64,000 bases of DNA from Podospora pseudocomata (GCF_035222375.1 NC_085887.1:1711501-1775500), one strand, 5' to 3'. Shown: positions 20,509-32,120, numbered from the stretch's first letter. Made by a program: numbers and translations. The notes: generated from the sequence alone by a model not told the origin.

Positions 20509-20814
20509 ATCAGTTTACACAGAGACATAGCAGGGAGAAAATGCAGGTGATCGTGGGACAGGAAAGGGCGCGATGGTTTCGGATGCCTGGAGGGTCTGCA
20601 TAATGCGATAGGCATAGCAGTGTTATAAGATGTTTATTCTTGTATTGTTCCAGTCTTGGGACTGTTGAAAATGTCCTTGCGAGAAGTCTCTCGTGGTGTG
20701 AACACCTCATATGTCTGCTGCCCCTTCTACACCTAGACTTGGGACTGCAAAGCATGGCTACTATCCACTCATAAAACCCACCACATATCAACACACAATC
20801 CGCCCCCGACAACC
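20509..20814. other. Spacer between ARP5 and the 5S gene
   Basis: 3' flank of ARP5 and 5' flank of the 5S rRNA gene, A/C-rich just before the 5S start. No frame of interest. Confidence 0.5.
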
Positions 20815-20933
20815 ACATACGACCACAGACAGCTGAAAATACGGGATCCCGTCCGCTCTCCCCTAGTCAAACAGCTGATCGCCAGACTAGTACTCAGGTG
20901 GGTGACCACTGGGGAATCCCTGGTGTTGTATGT
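20815..20933 (+). rRNA. 5S ribosomal RNA
   Basis: The sequence begins ACATACGACC and ends GGTGTTGTATGT, giving the terminal stem of fungal 5S rRNA. Inside are the hallmark blocks GGGATCCCGTCCGCTCTCCC and AGACTAGTACTCAGGTGGG, then TGACCACTGGGGAATCCCTG. The length of 119 nt is normal. The internal control region for TFIIIA/TFIIIC is therefore intact, and a run of six T follows directly as a Pol III terminator. It stands alone among protein genes, as in Neurospora and relatives, where 5S genes are dispersed. Confidence 0.95.
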
Positions 20934-20938
20934 TTTTT
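20932..20938 (+). terminator. Pol III T-run terminator of the 5S gene
   Basis: A run of six T right at the 3' end of the 5S rRNA, the usual RNA polymerase III stop. Confidence 0.8.
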
Positions 20939-21420
20939 GTTCTCCATACCGGTGGATCTTTTTGTGGTGTTGAGTCCTTGACTGACTCGAACATGCTGAT
21001 CGGGTTAGGGTTGAATGTGAGGAGTGAGAGCTTTAGCACGGGCCATATCGATTGGAGAACCGGAAGCTCGGAGCTCTTTAAGCTCGAGCTTCGAGTTGGA
21101 AGTGAACAACGTCACTTTGTTGCTTTTTGAGCCTCAACTTTATCTTTTTGAAACGGTCGACTGAAACGGAGCTGGTTGTACGGCATAATTGGGACTCAAT
21201 CTCCGTTTTCAGAGAAGAGGCGTCGACTTGCTTGAGGAAACGGCATTGACATCTGCGAAGAGCTGCCGCCAAGATCAAGCTTCACCACCACCACCACCAC
21301 CACCACCACGTCAACATAGTTACAACACAATACATCCACATACCATCACCAACTTTCATTCACACCTTACAACCACAACCACACATCCCAACCAGAAAAA
21401 CGCGCAAGAAAGAAGCAGCA
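20939..21420. other. Spacer and leader of the small membrane protein gene
   Basis: No gene seen. The right end is A/C-rich and carries a CAC repeat, typical of a fungal 5' leader. Confidence 0.45.
21283..21309. repeat. CAC trinucleotide microsatellite
   Basis: Nine copies of CAC in the leader upstream of the small membrane protein frame. Confidence 0.9.
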
Positions 21421-21645
21421 ATGGCAAAACAATACTTCTCCCCCTACGCCCCCCGCACCCCGCGCTCCCCCCGTCTAATCCTGATCTGGATCTCCTGCTT
21501 CTTCTTCCTCGTCTGGCTGACCTGGTTCCTGTCCGGGCGTTCCATGGACGAGAGGGTAGCTCGCACCAATTCCCGGCTTCAATTCGGGAAGGAAGGCGAG
21601 GGGGATGATAGGAGTTGGCACGAGGCCAGGGATGAGCACAACTAA
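21421..21645 (+). CDS. Small single-pass membrane protein, 74 residues
   Basis: The ATG at 21421 lies after an A-rich leader. The frame starts MAKQYFSPYAPRTPRSPRL, continues with one strongly hydrophobic segment (ILIWISCFFFLVWLTWFL, residues about 20-38) and ends with a charged tail containing ERVARTNSRLQFGKEGEGDD. The positive N-side and negative tail suggest an N-in signal anchor. I recognise no family. The clean topology and leader favour a real gene, perhaps a small organelle or secretory membrane factor. Function unknown. Confidence 0.55.
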   Translation: MAKQYFSPYAPRTPRSPRLILIWISCFFFLVWLTWFLSGRSMDERVARTNSRLQFGKEGEGDDRSWHEARDEHN

Positions 21646-22386
21646 GAATTTACCACCGCCACGACGAGTATTTGACTCACTTCACTTCATCATTTTACAC
21701 TCTGCAACTTAAACTGTGGTGGGATGTGGCTGGACTGGATGGGGGAGCGGCGTGGGGGAGGGGGGACGAAATGGGATGTCAGGGGTGCTCAAAGGGGATT
21801 GGAAAAGGGTAGAGGGAGAGAGATTAGGGAGGGGTGGTTACATGCTGGGAAAAGGGGGATATGTATATAATTAATTGATGGTGGATGGTGACGGACACGC
21901 AATTGAGTATCACTATGGGGTTCGGGGGTTGGGGGGTGGGAAGGGGGTGGAAAGACAGAAAACAGGAAAGGGAAAAAGAGGATATTGTGCCTATTCATGG
22001 TTAGTCGAGTCTCTGAACGAGTAGGTACCTGCTGCTCAAAACATCAACTGCCATTCTTCATACTTTGGGCAAGAACTACATCTTGATCCCTCCGGTTTGT
22101 GACATGTTTCGCCTGACCACTCTCATCATCTCCCATTTACATCACCTCACCATTTCAACACTCACAAGACAAACACAGCATTCAACACAAAACATATATA
22201 CCTCTCTCCCTATCACACCCCCACCCCCAAAACAATATGTACAAACAACACAAACAACTCTGCAACAGGTAACCATTCTATTCGTCTTCCTGTCTCAACC
22301 TTGTACAACAAAAACACAACTACACACAACACATCTTTTCCACCCCCCAAACCCATCCTGTAGGTATGCTTGCCTGCTCAAAACAT
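21646..22386. other. Convergent spacer, no gene seen
   Basis: 3' flanks of the small membrane protein gene and of the complex I gene; G-rich on the left, A/C-rich on the right. Confidence 0.5.
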
Positions 22387-24974
22387 CTATACACCATACT
22401 CAACCTGTCCCATCGGCCTATCCTCCTCCATGCCCGGAGCCATAAAGTTCGTCCTGGGATCACCCGTCTCCTTCGCCGCCGAGCAGCGCGCCATCGTCGG
22501 GGAGCTATTTTTAATGTCAGCTTCATCAACCACACAAAAAAAAAAACAAAAAAAAAAAAAACATACCTTCTAGAAATCACATCCGTAAAATAAAAATTCT
22601 CCACCACCTTCCTCAATGGCTCCCCACTAACCTTCGCCCCCTTGTTCTGCTCCACAAGCTGCACCTTGCTCAGCTCCCTCAGCGCAACCGGCTCGACAAC
22701 ATCGTACGCCGCCAGCGCAGGAGAAATCTCCACCATCCTGTCCCTCAGCTGAGCCACGTCATCATACGGCAGCGGCGCCCCAAGGAACTCGCTCACCGCC
22801 CGGATGATCTTCCAGTCCGTCCTGCTGGCGCCCGGCAGGCCCGTCGCGGCCCTCGTCATCTGCGTGCGGCCCTCCGTGTTGACATAGGTGCCCGCCTTCT
22901 CCGTGTACGCCGCACCGGGCAGGACAACGTCCGCAATCTCGGCGCCCTTGTCACCATGATGGCCCTGGTAAACAATGAACGCGTCCTTGGGGACGTCGGC
23001 CGCGTCAAACTCGTCGGCACCCAAAAGCCAGACAAACTTGGGCTTGGTGTTGGCCACCTCCTCGTTGGGGACGACGAAGCCGACCTCAAAGGCGCCCGCG
23101 CGGGAAGCCTGGCGCTGGAGGACGTTGTAGCCGCTCCACTCCTCGGTCTGGAAGTTGCCGGCGTTCTTGTCGACGAAGCTGCCGACGACCTCGTAAAAGG
23201 CCTTGGCGTCGGGGTGCTCCGTGACACCAGAGCCAACAACAATCATGGGCCGCTTGGCGGAAGCGAGCTTCTTGCCAAACTCGCCACTGAGAGCAGTCTT
23301 GAGGGCCTCAAGGTCCCGGCCGAGGTGGTCAAACTCAAAGGTAGACTTCCACGTCTCGCCAACAACACCAATCTCAAGATCAGAGCGGAGCCATTGCTTC
23401 CTGATGCGGGCGTTCAAGACCGCAGCCTCATGTCTGGGGTTGGTGCCAACGAGAAGAACGCAGTCGGCAGACTCGATGCCCCAGATCTTGGAGTTGAAGA
23501 GGTAATTGGACCGGACATCAACACCGTGAGCAATAGGCTGGCTGCCGCCGGGAATGTCGAGAGCGAGGTTATCCGAACCAAGCTTGTTGGCAAGATCCTT
23601 CATGGCGACCAAAGACTCAACCTCGGTCAGAGCGCCAGCAATAACCTTGAACTCGTTCTCCTTGGGAGCCAGCGTCTGGTAAGCATGCGAAATCTCGGTA
23701 AGAGCCTGCTCCCAAGTAGCCGGCTCAAACTTGCCCTCCCTGCGCACCAGAGGAATCGTCAACCTCTGCGTCTTGAGACCGTCGCAAGCAAAGCGAGTCT
23801 TGTCGTTGATCCACTCCTCGTTCACATCGTCGTTCAAACGAGGCAAGATGCGCATGACCTCCAAACCCCTCGAGTCAACCCTGATGTTGGATCCCAACCC
23901 ATCCAACACATCAATCGACTCGGTCTTCTTCAGCTCCCAAGGACGCGCCCGGAAGGCGTACGGCTTCGAAGTCAGCGCACCGACAGGGCACAAATCAATA
24001 ACGTTACCCGACATCTCCGAGTCCAAGTTCTGCTCGAGGTAAGTGCCAATCTGAATATCGTTGCCACGACCAGTCGAGCCCATCTCGGGGGCACCAGCAA
24101 TGTCGTTGGAGAAGCGGATGCACCTCGTGCAGTGAATACACCTGTTCATGCTCGTCTTGATCAGAGGACCAATGTTTTTGTCCTCGACCGCGCGCTTGCC
24201 GCCAATCTCGTGAAACCGGCCACGATCAGCGCCGTAGCGCATCGACTGATCCTGGAGATCGCACTCGCCTCCCTGGTCGCAGACGGGGCAGTCGAGGGGG
24301 TGGTTGGCGAGCAAGAACTCCATGACACCCTCGCGGGCCTTGTGTGTGAGGGGCGAGTTGGTCTTGACGACCATGCCGGGCTGGACGGGCCATGCGCACG
24401 AGGCGACGGGCTTGGGGGCGTTCTGGACTTCGACGAGACACATGCGGCAGTTACCGGCGATCATGAGTTTCCTAGAGACACATATCTTATCAATATCGGT
24501 GTCGTTGTTGTTTGTTGTTGTTGACACCATTGGTGACATACTCATGGTAGCAGTATCTGGTTTGAGGAATTCCATGTTAGCATCTCTCCCTTCCACTAGT
24601 CCGTGGACTTGAACATACCTGGGAACGGTCACACCCGCCTTCTCGCAAGCTTGAATGAGCGCGGAACCAGCTATTATTCACCCCCCCCAAGACCAAATCA
24701 GCAAAACCATCCCCCTTTGCCTATGAAACCTTTATCGCGAGGGAAAAGAAAGAGAGCTCGGCCTTTTCTTACCCTCAATCGAAACCTTCTTCCCATCTAT
24801 TTACATCTCCAGCGTCAGCACTTGTCCCTCTGCATCCCAAAGACTGCGATCCTCACCAATGGTAAGCTCAACCTCAGCCGGCCTCACCGTCGTCGTAGAA
24901 AACGTCCTGTTGGCGACCAAGCTGGCTCTGGCCCGCGTCCGCCAAGCCGAGCGAGCCAATGTCTGCCTCAACAT
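22387..24974 (-). CDS. nuo78: NADH:ubiquinone oxidoreductase 78-kDa subunit (complex I, NDUFS1/NuoG)
   Basis: The largest iron-sulphur subunit of mitochondrial complex I, carrying electrons from FMN toward the quinone. Six exons join in phase to 743 residues: 24974-24857, 24796-24773, 24670-24619, 24556-24542, 24471-22567 and 22504-22387. The N-terminus (MLRQTLARSAWRTRARASLV...RTFSTTTVR) is a mitochondrial presequence. The N1b 2Fe-2S ligands follow C-X10-C-X2-C-X13-C, beginning at YCYHEKLMIAGNC. The second cluster site is HPLDCPVCDQGGEC, and the third is CIHCTRCIRFSNDIAG with the distant CPVGAL. The molybdopterin-oxidoreductase-like region follows, and the C-terminus is SRSSPTMARCSAAKETGDPR to QVEYGV. 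Intron 4 flanks a 15-nt exon. Upstream in-frame ATGs inside intron sequence are not used. Confidence 0.97.
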
Positions 24975-26006
24975 TGTTGCGTATTTGCCCGTTCGATCTC
25001 GCCGGTAGTTGGGTATCGCTGTCTGTCGTCGAAGTTCGATCGGGGGGGAAGGGGGGTGTTTCGTTTCTCGTTGCCGTCGGCGGGGGGGAGGGCGGCCAAC
25101 TTGTTCCGTGATAACGAGGGGGGTCAGAGCCGCAAGCTTACCTCGAGAGCTTCGTCGTTAGCAAGTGGCTCGTGCATTCAATCAATGAGGCAAACCAAAC
25201 TGCGGGTCCCCCACCCAACCTACCCAACCAATCACAACCACCCAATTCTAATCCCGCCCACCCATAAATGTCTTCCCCCACCAATTTCTTTTTTTTTTTT
25301 CGCTTTTTCCTTTTCTTTTTCTCTCCATATTGTACCAACGGTCACTTATTGTAGGAGGGTACTGGTTAACTTCTTCCACGGAACTTCCTCCTCTATCATG
25401 TGCACCAAGAGAGAAAAAATATTATACTGGCTCCGTTTATGGATGCAGGTGAGAGATTTCGTGTCTCGTTGAGCCATGGTTCTTACCGGCGGTTGCTACA
25501 TTTTTGCCTGTGACTATTGTCCATTTTGATTTGTGTGCGAGTGAATGACTTTCGGTGGATTGAATGATCTCAAGATATCTTTTCGTGGCATTCTGATTTC
25601 GATGAGAGGGGGGACCCGTTTGTCTGAGGCCAGATGACCCGAGAGTGGCATTTCGTAGCTGTGGAGGGACCGTGATAGCTTCCCATAGACATCGACTTTT
25701 CAGTTCTCCCCATCCCGGGGGACTGATCGAATCGCACGTGATGGTTCGGGAATGCTTCCTGGCATGGTGAATGGCACGGTGAACTGCATTTTGCAGAACA
25801 CCAATCCATGATTTTACTCGGCGTGGCCTTAAAAAGACAATATCATCACATCCTCAAATCTTTACAAGAATTACCAAAATTCTCTATTATCTCAAACACA
25901 AGACTCGCCTGTCCAATATACAGTATTCATCCCACAAATCCCATCCCCCCTTATCCCAACATCGTTGTATCTACACAAACCTACAAATACCCCCATCCCT
26001 TTAACC
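24975..26006. other. Spacer, no gene seen
   Basis: Upstream flank of the complex I gene and 3' flank of the minus-strand gene to the right. A pyrimidine tract lies at about 25288-25325. Plus-strand frames here are shadows. Confidence 0.45.
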
Positions 26007-27992
26007 TCAACTACACAACCTCTCATCTACCTCCACACAACCTCCCTCCCTCCCAAACCCTCGTTTCCCTTCCACCTCCCTCTTTCTCTCCTCCTCCTCC
26101 TCCCTCTCCCTCTCCCTCTCCTCCTTCACCTCCCTCCATTGCCGCTCCTGCGCCGCCCTCCTCGCCCTTGGACTCAAAGTCTCATACCCCTTCTTCTTCT
26201 CCCCTTCCCTCTCCTCCCCAACAACATTACTCGCATTAGCAAAGATCGTCGCCAAACAATTCGAGTTTGGAGGCATCCCCTTCTTCTTGACAACCCTCTT
26301 CTTGACAACCCTCTTCGTGCTTGAACTGCCAGTGCCTGGTGGTGGTGTTTCTGTCTCAGCACCACTAGCTGTCTCTATACTCGGTCTGCTCTTCTTCACC
26401 GGCGGCCGCTTTCCAACCGCTTCATCATCACCACTGTGCTGCGGAGATAAAAAATCAGCCAACCGCTTCTGGGGGGGGTCGTTGCTGATGGAGAGGGATC
26501 CGAGTTTATCCAGTCCCGTCGAAGAGCTAGAGATGGGCAGGTTGGGTCGGGTGGCTACCATCGTCGGTGTAGACAAGCTAGAAGGGCTAGGGACAGCTGG
26601 AGTGGGAGAGATGGCGACAGGCTTGAGACTGGACGACTTTATCGATCTCTTCTTTTTGGTCGAGGATTCGGTAGGCAACATGTAGGTTTGTTTTCGGGGA
26701 AGACCGCTGTTGCCAGATTGGGGAGTGATGTTGGTGTGGTTCTGGATGGTTCTCCGAGGAGCTGGTGTTGTTGAGCGGGGTGAGGCTGTCGCCGTTTCAA
26801 ACGGTGATGAAGGCGTCTTTGCCGGCAACGGGGATTGTGTTGTAGAAGATGTACCCTTTTTAGACGGCATGGAGGCCACTTTTGTCATCAATGGACCTGG
26901 TGTTGTCAAGGGTAGGGTCTTCTTCGACCGAACCGAGGTTTGCTTTTGCGTCAACGAAGTCTGTGCCGCCGACGGTGAGGCTTTCTTTGACAGATGCGAG
27001 ATTTGTTCCGGCATCAATGAAGCCTGTGCTGCCGAGGGTGTAGCTGTGCTTGACGAAAGCGAGGTTTCATCCTCTGTCAACGAAATGATCTTTGACAATG
27101 GTGATGATGACGGTACATGTTTTGATCGCAGCAACACCTGTCTCGGTGTGATCAAGCCCTGCTGTCTCGTAGCCGAAGACTCCTGCTTCGCCAGTTCCGA
27201 AAATGTCTTTGCCAAGTCCAAATCTTTCTCCTCCCCCGAAGCCAAAGGTGTCCCAGACACATCCAATGAGTGATCTCCCGATCCACGGTGTCTCTTATCG
27301 CTCCCAACAGCATCCCCGGAAACCCGGACGCCGTCAACAGTTGAACCCGTCGCCTTCTAAGCACCCATCCTCTCCTCCGGCCTGACCTCAAACTCCCTCA
27401 TCTTCTCCACCTCCTTCTCCACATACACCGCATACTTGTCCTTGATGCCCTTCATCGCATTCTCAAAGCTGTCCAGCTCGCTGATCGAGCTCTCAATCAA
27501 AAACATCAAGTCCCTCACCGTCTTCTCCCTCACCGGCAACGGCTTGTCCGCCGGCTCCGGCCTGATAACCTGCTTCAACGGCAGCACAGCTTCCGACTTG
27601 ACATTGTAATCCTTATTCGGATCAGCCGGGGCGCTGACACTCGCCAAGAAGGAATCCTCCTCCTGCGGCGTGAGAGCAGGGCGGTAGTCCTGACCGAGCT
27701 GATTCTCGGCCTCTTCAGCCTCGTTGATAAGCCGCTGTTTCTCGCGATCAAACATGTAGTACAGATTCTCTCTCGACCCCTGGCGGTGAAACTCGATACT
27801 TTTGAGAATGTGCTCCAGGCGCTGCATCCGGCCCTGCAGGGGTGTCGCTGTGGTGAGGTCGAAACTGACGGGGACAAACATGTGACCAGCTACGTTCCTA
27901 AGCGGGGGGATCTTCTCCTTCTCCTCTTTGACAGGCGGCTTGAAGGAGCGGTCGAGGTCCATCAGATCTCCGAGGTCGAAGGAGCCCTCCAT
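26007..27992 (-). CDS. Hypothetical protein: 211-residue conserved-looking head plus long in-frame tail behind a TAG
   Basis: From the ATG at 27992 a frame of 211 residues (MEGSFDLGDLMDLDRSFK to RPEERMGA) ends in TAG at 27359-27357. The head has helical, coiled-coil-like blocks (EFHRQGSRENLYYMFDREKQ and DLMFLIESSISELDSFENAM). The same frame then stays open for another 450 codons to 26007. That tail is Ser/Thr/Pro/Lys-rich and contains imperfect repeats of a SAAQTSLTQKQTS/SKK type, KKRVVKKKG basic runs and a Glu/Arg-rich end. A 93-nt in-frame intron (donor GTCAGG, acceptor ATAAG) could remove the TAG. I recognise no family. The minimal product is 211 residues, the longest about 660. Confidence 0.6.
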
Positions 27993-29080
27993 GATGGGTG
28001 ATGAGGTGGTTGCAGAGTCGAGTCAAGTCGAGTCGAATAATTTTGACAGGCTTTCTCGAGAAGGGAATGCTACATATACTGGCTTTTCTGGTGACTCGGT
28101 TAGTTAAAAGTACAAACAGCTTTGAATGCGACGTATTATAGTTACCTCGGCAATGGTTTGTTCCTGCGGTTGCTGTTGTTGGAAAACGGAGTGTGTGATC
28201 TTGTGAAGTCGAAAGAGAAGCTTCGATATTTGCCCCGCCACAAGACAACATCGACGACACGCCTAGTGACCCCGCCACTTCACCGCAACTCGGCGAAAGG
28301 AGCGATGTGAAATATGCAGAGGAGGGTTCAGTGGCTGACTGGGCTGGGGAAGGCTTTTTTTTTTCTTTCTTTCTTTCTTTCTTTTTTTTTTTTTAATTTA
28401 TTTTTTCTTTTTTCTTTTTTTGCAACAATTGTAAGTGCTCATATTCAAGGTTACAGATTGACGTTCTTGGCCGCATCTCGCCCTCAATGCTCGAGGTTGA
28501 CTAGGTTGGTTTTGTATCTTCCGTCGTTGTGTCTACAACTAATCGTCTTGTGATATTCTTACAAACACCCGTTGATAACAAATTCGTTTGTACCGTGCTA
28601 GCAGGCCAGGCTTATCAAGATCGGATGAGGCAGGCGAATATATGTCATATCCTGAGGTTCTATGTTGACTTTTGAACTACTATAAAATCAAGACCATGGA
28701 TATCCCAACAGGTCTTCCCGAAATGAGCTCAGTCATGGCTTTGTCGTGATCCCAGAAAGCTGGCAGTTGACCTTTCATTTCATGTAGACACCCTCAACTA
28801 GTTGTCTACGTTAAAACTTACAAATGTACTCTAACAGTATCACTTCAACGTTCATGTGTTTACACATACCTTGAGCACTTGAACAAACACATACAAGTCA
28901 ATGAAGCCCTCACGACACATCAAATCACATCAACATCACCAACACGGAACTCACCCTGAACCGCACAACTGAGATCAAGCACCACTGTCAGCAAAATAAC
29001 AAATACGTGATATTAACAAAGTCCATCAGAAACAAGGAAAGGGTAAAGCACCTTTATGTCCGTTGGCCACCCTTCAGAAT
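27993..29080. other. Spacer, no gene seen
   Basis: Upstream flank of the gene to the left and 3' flank of SNU66. It holds a long T/C tract (28350-28425) and otherwise AT-rich sequence. Confidence 0.5.
28350..28425. repeat. CTTT/poly-T low-complexity tract
   Basis: T-rich run with repeated CTTT units followed by poly-T and an AATTTATT interruption. Confidence 0.85.
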
Positions 29081-31109
29081 CTATGCCAACCTCACACCCG
29101 CCTCCCTCCTCCTCTTCCCCTGATCCCTCGCCGCACTCCCCAACCCCACAATCTGCCCCGCATCCAAAATGCTCTGCTCCATCCTCCTCTTCTCCTCCGC
29201 CAGCTTCTTCAGCTTCTTATCCGTCTTCCCCTTCCCAGACCCCTTCCCATGGAACTGATGACTCAACTCCTTAAACGCCTCCTTCTGACCCAGACTCCTC
29301 CCGTCCTCATCAATATACCTCAGCTGCACGTCCGGCTTGTACCCCTCCCGATACAAGGCATCAATAACCCTGCTCTGGTGCATCTCTCTGATGCTGTTCT
29401 GCTGCTGCTGCCACATCTCTTTCTCTTTTGTCGACATCCTCTTGAACCGCTCGCTCTCACGGTCCTTCTCACGCTGGAGGCGGGTTTCTTCATCGAAAAG
29501 AGCCATGCGCCGGTTGAGCTCGGCGAGAAATCTCTGGCGCTGACGGAACTTTTCGGCTGCTTCGGCGCCCTGACCTTCTTCGAGGAGGTGACGGTCGCGG
29601 AGGAGGGAGAGGGTGGCGCCCATGCCTTGGGCGACCGTCTTTTCTTCTTCCACGCCGAGAGGGAGGTCGGCCAAGGGGGTGGTGGCGCGGCGGGTGGAGG
29701 AGGGCTCATATTCATTGCGCGGATCGTGGGCGTCGGCCATTTCTTCATCCGAGGACTCGTCCTCCATCGCTGTCACCGCAGCGGGGCCGTTTTCTAGCTT
29801 GGGTTTGGGCGCCTTTCTGCGCTGTTCCTCCTGGTCCCTGTTTGCGCGGAGCGTGTCAACGAACTCGCTGATCTCGTCAATGACAACGGCCTTTTCTGTA
29901 GAGGGGAGAGCGTCATCAGGGTCGTTGGTTGTTTCCCTCAGCTGACGGGCAATGTCCTCTGGCCGAGTCTTTTTTCGTTTCTTGAGGGCATCTCGTCTTT
30001 GTTGAGCGAGGGAGGTTTGGAGGTCCTCGTCGTCAGCAAAGTCGTCAGTGATAACTTTGCGCTTCTTCGTGAACGTGATGGCGCCGCTGTCAATATCCAT
30101 GTCGTTATCGAGGTTGGTTGTGTCCCCTGGGAATAGCACGTCGTCGTCATCCTTCTTCTGCCGTGATGACTTGGACTTTTTCTTGGGCTTCTTGACTTTG
30201 ATCTCCGAGGCATCGAGGTAGTCTGACACTGGGGGAGGAGCGTCCTCTGTTGAGATTCTGTTAGTTGTGGCGATCAGAAAGCTGTGGATGAAGAAAGTGG
30301 TGCCTACCAAGAGTGTCGAGATCCCCCACTTGTTGCCTTCTCTTCTGAACTGGCGCTTGAGCAAGAATGTCGGCCAAATCTGATGACGTCCCCACTGCAT
30401 CCAGCGTGAAAGCCTTCTTCTTTTTTCCGTGAATCTCCTCATCGTAATGCGACAGGATCCCAATCTGACCCGTCTCGTCAATGTCGTTTGGGTCGTATAC
30501 TGGCCTCTTCTTTTTCAGATCTAGCCTCTCCTGCAGCTTCTCCCGTTCCCTCAGCTCGGAGTTCTCCAGCTCATCCCCTTCCTCCTCTTCCAGCACACCC
30601 GTATCCTTCAATGTGAGGACCTGATCATCTCCATCCAGGAAGCTGGCCATGTCGTGCGCAACCTTGACACCGGCCAAGTCAGCAGCTGTATGCTCAGCCG
30701 CCTTCCTTTCCGCTGCCTCCTTCTCTGCCCGGGCCTTCTCTTCCGCCTCGATTTTCTTTTGTCGCTTCTTTTGGCTCTTCAGCCAGGACTTGGTGTCGAG
30801 CTCGTCATCGTCGTCTGCGAGGCCCTTGCCTTGCAGAACCGCATTGCGCTGAGCCAGCTCACGCGCCTTCTTGATCGCAGCAAGCTTCTCGGCGCGTTTC
30901 CGTTTCGCTTCTTCGGCTTCTTGCGCCTTTCTGTAGTTTTCGAATCCTTCTGCTTCGCGAATCTCGAGGGTGCTCGCCTTCTCGCCAGTCTCGGGGTCTG
31001 GGGATGGTTCTTTCGCTGCTTCCTGTGGCGCTGCTCCAGGCAAAGGCAAGGGCTTCATGCCCATGGCCCGGCGGACCTTGTTGATCTCTTCTATCGACGC
31101 AGCGTCCAT
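29081..31109 (-). CDS. SNU66: U4/U6.U5 tri-snRNP protein Snu66 (SART-1 family)
   Basis: A nuclear pre-mRNA splicing factor of the tri-snRNP. Exons 31109-30308 and 30246-29081 join in phase to 655 residues. The start MDAASIEEINKVRRAMGMKP is the family N-terminus. Typical blocks are LPLPGAAPQ, SWLKSQKKRQKKIEAEEKAR, GVKVAHDMASFLDGDDQVLTL and KKKRPVYDPNDIDE. Later come GMGATLSLLRDRHLLEEG and MSTKEKEMWQQQQNSIREMH, ending LGSAARDQGKRRREAGVRLA. The protein is mostly charged and helical, as expected. The intron (30307-30247) has a GTAGGC donor. The ATG at 31109 is chosen over further upstream frame because family sequence begins here. Confidence 0.93.
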
Positions 31110-31900
31110 TTTTGTTGTTAATGGCGCAAAATGATGATGAGTTGATAAAATTGAGGACCAACCTTGATTGGCAAGGCAAGCCCAAGGCAAGGCGACGAGC
31201 CAAGCTGGACATGATGAGGCTGACATGCTCGAAAGTGGAGCCGGATTGATAAGATAAGCCAGACAAACAGCAAGGCTGGCAAATTTGCATGCGTGCACGG
31301 GCCACACTCCACCAAAAATTTGCCAGTATTTAGGTGAAGCCAAGCTGAGATTTTCCAACTTCTCTTTTTCCTTTTTCTCTCTTCAACGGTCCTGTGCCCA
31401 GTGTTCCTCTGCTGCCCTCGGGTGGTCAGAGTCGCAGCGCTGGCGCAGCTCGGTATTACCAAGGATGCCATCTTCTCCTCATGATGTCAGCTCTACCGAC
31501 AGGAACCAAGATTGACCGAAGTCTGTGGCAGCTCTGTTCGCGCCGTTTCGGCGGCGCTTGAGCGGGGTGTAAACTGATTTTACGAGATGCTATATTCCAA
31601 GCCGTTCGCAGAGACCGTCGGTCTGTGATGCTGGGGGAAACCATAGCGACCTACATTTTGATATCATGTGATTCTTTGCTTTGAATTCTTGTCCGTTATC
31701 TCCGGCGGGTTTCCATGATTGGCAACACGTTCGGAGGCTGCTCCGAAGCCATTCACAAGTTTCCAAGAAAACGGACCGATCACGATGGCTTCATGTTTGC
31801 TCTGAATCCCGAAGTGTCGTTCGGCCTTTCTCGGCGTGACAAGAGCTGAGCCTGAAGTTGTTCCTTGGCGGCGATCTGTGGCTGAGGCATGTGACGATGA

Positions 31901-32120
31901 TTTTTTTTTTAAAGTGAGGCTTCGGTGCGAGCTTCCTTTCTCGTGGGGAAGCCGGGGACCCCACAATCTGGCGTCCGGCTGCCGATGCGGGGAACGGCAC
32001 TGCGACCTCACCATCCTCCAGATTCCTCTCTGGGGGAGGAGGGCGTGAAACCGCCGGACGGACCGATTCGAATCTGCGATTGCGGGGCCGACGCTACCGC
32101 AACCGTTGGGCTAGCCATGA
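31901..32120 (-). mobile_element. Candidate tRNA-derived SINE
   Basis: Read on the minus strand, the element begins with a tRNA-like head. Its A box is TAGCCCAACGG (about 32114-32104, fitting TRGYNNANNNG) and its B box is GATTCGAATC (32074-32065), about 40 nt apart as in a tRNA. The flanking bases do not form an acceptor stem, so it is not a functional tRNA. A body of about 150 bp follows and ends in a ten-residue A tract (T run at 31901-31910 on the plus strand). Head, body and A tail match a SINE. No second copy lies in the window and I see no clear target-site duplication, so the call stays tentative. Confidence 0.4.

Noticed and set aside
22956-24524. 522-codon plus-strand frame.
   Set aside because: Antisense shadow of the complex I 78-kDa subunit, whose exons are unmistakable.
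29063-29797. 244-codon plus-strand frame.
   Set aside because: Antisense shadow of SNU66.
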